Source: Flavobacteriaceae bacterium (GTDB lineage: Bacteria; Bacteroidota; Bacteroidia; Flavobacteriales; Flavobacteriaceae). From it: a DNA stretch of 41,198 bases. Under the pieces are notes generated by a model, which saw only the letters and a list, made by a program, of their open reading frames with translations, had not been told where the DNA came from and did no database searches. Shown here piece by piece: positions 38,726-41,198 of this stretch. The stretch is from contig JAKIUU010000022.1 in NCBI GenBank assembly GCA_021647405.1, forward strand, positions 1 through 41,198. Reading direction: 5' to 3'. Numbering within the stretch: the stretch's first letter is position 1; each line of letters starts with the position of its first letter. Made by a program: the position numbers and the translations under genes.

Positions 38726-40855
38726 TTAACTTTTGACTAAATGTTCTGTAGATTTCAATTTTAATTCAGATAAAATATTTAGCGCTTCGTTTATATAGGC
38801 ATCTTTAGATAAATTTTTATGCCAATTTGCTCTTTTTTGAGTTAAAATCGAATCTTTTTCAAGTTGCGGTAATTCGTAAGTTGGCGATTTAAAGACAAGG
38901 TCATTATCAAATTCTCTGAGTTTTTTAAATGTTTTACTTTCTTTAATTCGTTCTGCCAACTCTTTATTAAAGGTCTTAAAATTCAACGAAATACGGGTTC
39001 TTTTTTGTTGTTTTTTTAACCATTTGGCATTTTGATTGGCTAAGTTAAAATACGAGCTGTTGCGTACTCTCAATTTACTTTTGTTTACCACTTCATCAAA
39101 ATTAGCGTATTTATTCCATGGGGTGTATTTTGCCGATTCAATTTTATCCCAAGCCAAAGGATTCTCTTCGTCGCGTTCGCCAATATCCATATAAGCATAC
39201 CTGTCTGGCAGCGCTACATCAGAAGTCACGCCTTTTAATTGAGTTGAACCGCCATTGACACGGTAAAATTTTTGAATGGTCATTTTTAAAGCGCCCAAAT
39301 CTTTGGGGTAATTAACATAATTATTAAGGGTTAAAATATTTTGAACGGTTCCTTTCCCAAAAGTTTGTTTGCTGCCAATTATTACGGCGCGATTATAGTC
39401 TTGCATGGCTGCTGCAAATATTTCTGATGCTGATGCTGAAAATTCATTGACCAAAACAACCAAAGAACCATCCCATTGAATTTTTTTGTCTCTGTCCTCT
39501 TTTATATTTGGTTTTTCGCCTCTATATCTCACCTGAACAACAGGGCCGTTTTTAATAAACAATCCGGCTATATCAATAGCTGTTCTTAGAGACCCCCCAC
39601 CATTGTTTCGCAAATCTATCAATACCCCTTGTACTTTTTCTTGCTTTAGATATTCGAGTTGTTTGGCCATATCTGTAGCCGCATTTCTAGAACTTGCTTT
39701 TTTAAAGTCTATATAAAATTTGGGAAGGTTTATAATGCCGTATTTAACGCCTTTTTTTTCTACAATACTCGATTTAGCAAAAACCTCCTCTAACTCAACA
39801 ACATCTCTAATAATAGATATGACCTTAATACTTCCGTCTATTTTTTTAAGTGTTAACTTTACTTCGGTGCCTTTTTTACCTTTAATAAATTCAATGGCAT
39901 CATCCAAACGCATTCCTACAATATCTACAGGTTCTTTGCTGCCTTGCGCTACTTTTAAAATAATATCGCCAACTTCAAGCTCTCCTTTCTTCCAAGCGGG
40001 ACCACCAGAAATCAATTCGACTACTTTGGTAAAATCGCCTTTTTTTTGCAAACGTGCGCCAATACCTTCAAGCTTGCCTGCCATGCTTATATCAAAGCGT
40101 TTTTTATCTTGGGGTGCAAAATAAGTTGTGTGTGGGTCGAAAGCCAAAGTGATGGTGTTTAAAAAAAGTGAAAAGCCATCGTCTTGATTTAATTCAAGCA
40201 TCCTCTTAAAAAAATCGCCCATTGTTTTTTGGGTGCTTGCTCTAACTTCTTTTTCAATTTCTTTAAATGGCTTCTCTTTATATCCTGCGTCTTTTTTGTG
40301 TTTTGCTTTTTCTAAATCTATCCTATCAATCAAACGAGAAATGACATTGAGTTTTAGTTCTTTTTGCCACTTTTTAATACGCTCAGTTTCAGTTTTAGCA
40401 TATTTAACATCATCGTATTCTATATCTATATCTTCTCTTTTATTAAAATTAAAAGGTGTTTTTAAAAGTGCCGCGTAAAATTGATTTACTTCTTCTATAC
40501 GTTGTTTATAGCGGCTGTAAGCAAGTTTAAAGAAAGTTAAATCTTCGGATTTTATTTGATCGTCAATCAGGTATTTGTATTTTGAAAAATCTTCAATATC
40601 CGATTGTAAGAAATATCGTTTACTGGGATCTAGATTTTTTATAAAATCTTTATAAACCAATTCAGAAAAAGAATCGTTAAAGTCTTTTGGTTGGTAATGC
40701 CCTTTTGTGAGTGCAAATTTTAAAAGACTTATCAAAACCCTGTCTTTTTCGGGGTCTGATTTTTGTGTTACTGTAAAGCCAAAGGTTAGGCTCGCTACTA
40801 AAAAAAGAGCGATTATAAACTTTGCTTTTGTATTTAAGAGGGTTGTTTTTTTCAT
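38726..40855 (-). CDS. Carboxy-terminal processing peptidase (tail-specific protease, Prc-type)
   Basis: 709 aa. The N-terminal signal segment is followed by the Tsp N-terminal domain (FIKNLDPSKRYFLQSDIEDF). A PDZ domain (about 240-330, GIGARLQKKGDFTKVVELI, GPAWKKGELEVGDII) precedes the S41 core with DLRNNGGGSL, the catalytic Ser in NEFSASASEIFAAAMQDY and the Lys in TFGKGTVQ. A DUF3340-like C-terminal region follows. It degrades or trims periplasmic proteins from their C-termini. In other bacteria Prc also controls peptidoglycan hydrolases, which fits an envelope role. It is co-transcribed with the OppC-like permease. Confidence 0.95.
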   Translation of the reverse strand: MKKTTLLNTKAKFIIALFLVASLTFGFTVTQKSDPEKDRVLISLLKFALTKGHYQPKDFNDSFSELVYKDFIKNLDPSKRYFLQSDIEDFSKYKYLIDDQIKSEDLTFFKLAYSRYKQRIEEVNQFYAALLKTPFNFNKREDIDIEYDDVKYAKTETERIKKWQKELKLNVISRLIDRIDLEKAKHKKDAGYKEKPFKEIEKEVRASTQKTMGDFFKRMLELNQDDGFSLFLNTITLAFDPHTTYFAPQDKKRFDISMAGKLEGIGARLQKKGDFTKVVELISGGPAWKKGELEVGDIILKVAQGSKEPVDIVGMRLDDAIEFIKGKKGTEVKLTLKKIDGSIKVISIIRDVVELEEVFAKSSIVEKKGVKYGIINLPKFYIDFKKASSRNAATDMAKQLEYLKQEKVQGVLIDLRNNGGGSLRTAIDIAGLFIKNGPVVQVRYRGEKPNIKEDRDKKIQWDGSLVVLVNEFSASASEIFAAAMQDYNRAVIIGSKQTFGKGTVQNILTLNNYVNYPKDLGALKMTIQKFYRVNGGSTQLKGVTSDVALPDRYAYMDIGERDEENPLAWDKIESAKYTPWNKYANFDEVVNKSKLRVRNSSYFNLANQNAKWLKKQQKRTRISLNFKTFNKELAERIKESKTFKKLREFDNDLVFKSPTYELPQLEKDSILTQKRANWHKNLSKDAYINEALNILSELKLKSTEHLVKS

Positions 40856-41086
40856 TTTTATCCTTATCTAATTATCAAAAATACTATTTTTAATCAATTC
40901 TGTCTTCTTTTATAAAATTCATTATATACTTGGCTTACCCTTTCCAATGCCTATTTATCCAAATATAATGCCACATCTTGTTATTTGGTCGTAAATCAGT
41001 CAAATAATTATCCTAAAAACAAAACAAATTTTTGTTTCAGATAACAGGTACAAGATTATGTAATAATTTTATTTGTATATCCGTAA
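40856..41086. other. AT-rich intergenic DNA between prc and the IS1595-like fragment
   Basis: No gene is visible. It should contain the prc promoter and the downstream end of the insertion sequence. I could not identify its terminal repeat. A 9-bp inverted repeat, ATAACAGGT (41041-41049) with ACCTGTTAT (41096-41104), spans the transposase stop codon and may be its terminator. Confidence 0.45.
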
Positions 41087-41197
41087 TTACTCATAACCTG
41101 TTATATTAGCAATTATAAGTCTATCAAATATTCTTTCACCAAAGTATCTTCTATTGAGTTTATAGACAAACTCATTTAGATACAATTGTAAATATTT
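41087..41197 (-). CDS. IS1595-like transposase, C-terminal fragment (runs off window)
   Basis: On the minus strand, 36 codons enter from the window edge and end at TAA (41089-41087). They read KYLQLYLNEFVYKLNRRYFG followed by ERIFDRLIIANITGYE. I recognise this as the C-terminal end of IS1595-family DDE transposases (xYLxEFxxxxNRR...LFDRL). The catalytic part lies beyond the window. Intactness, terminal repeats and target duplication cannot be judged here. Confidence 0.65.
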   Translation of the reverse strand, partial: KYLQLYLNEFVYKLNRRYFGERIFDRLIIANITGYE

Positions 41198-41198
41198 T

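Overview
The window looks like a chromosomal segment of a marine-type Flavobacteriaceae (Bacteroidota). Evidence: AT-rich DNA, a GLPGLI-family protein, two TonB-dependent-receptor-type outer-membrane proteins with N-terminal carboxypeptidase-regulatory-like domains, DUF3109, a DUF4143 ATPase, promoters of the Bacteroidota TAnnTTTG type, frequent TTG/GTG starts without clear Shine-Dalgarno sites, and an sdhCAB operon with a single cytochrome subunit. No tRNA, rRNA or CRISPR array was seen.

Layout. Both window edges cut through insertion-sequence transposases: the N-terminus of an IS5-like transposase at 1-69 (minus) and the C-terminus of an IS1595-like transposase at 41087-41197 (minus). Between them, 0.2-1.5 kb holds a Cys-rich DUF3109 protein and MarC. 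At 1.5-5.2 kb is a minus-strand cassette: a secreted 71-aa peptide with a symmetric C-x11-C-x4-C-x11-C pattern, a perfect 15-bp terminator hairpin, a GLPGLI protein carrying a CxxC, and an outer-membrane receptor. A hairpin-rich gap without a gene follows (5224-5771). At 5.8-8.8 kb a BtpA/SgcQ-family gene diverges from psuK (kinase with its own N-terminal winged helix) and psuG, i.e. pseudouridine catabolism. At 9-12.2 kb, all minus: an S41 protease, dCMP deaminase, HupE/UreJ and a TrmH-type RNA methyltransferase. A DUF4143 ATPase (minus) diverges from mutS (plus), followed by tatA and a PAP2 phosphatase. At 17.3-18.8 kb are an O-methyltransferase and an ECF sigma factor with a ZAS-type anti-sigma candidate. 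At 19-22.6 kb is sdhCAB, preceded in its leader by a short ORF that copies the SdhC N-terminus.

At 22.6-23.9 kb are an array of four evenly spaced hairpins, an unlisted 39-aa membrane peptide and a threonine/serine dehydratase. At 24-26 kb a methionine aminotransferase and an omega-amidase form a transamination/amide-hydrolysis pair. Next come an acyl-ACP desaturase, a small four-helix membrane protein and a large solitary TonB-dependent receptor. From 30.5 to 40.9 kb everything is on the minus strand and tightly packed: carboxy-terminal protease Prc, an OppC-like permease, TilS, DsbD, a DUF3108 protein, an M23 lipoprotein peptidase and Pgi.

Most of the window is ordinary core genome. The least explained part is the peptide/GLPGLI/receptor cassette at 1.5-5.2 kb; the sdh leader ORF, the self-regulating psuK candidate and the hairpin array come next.
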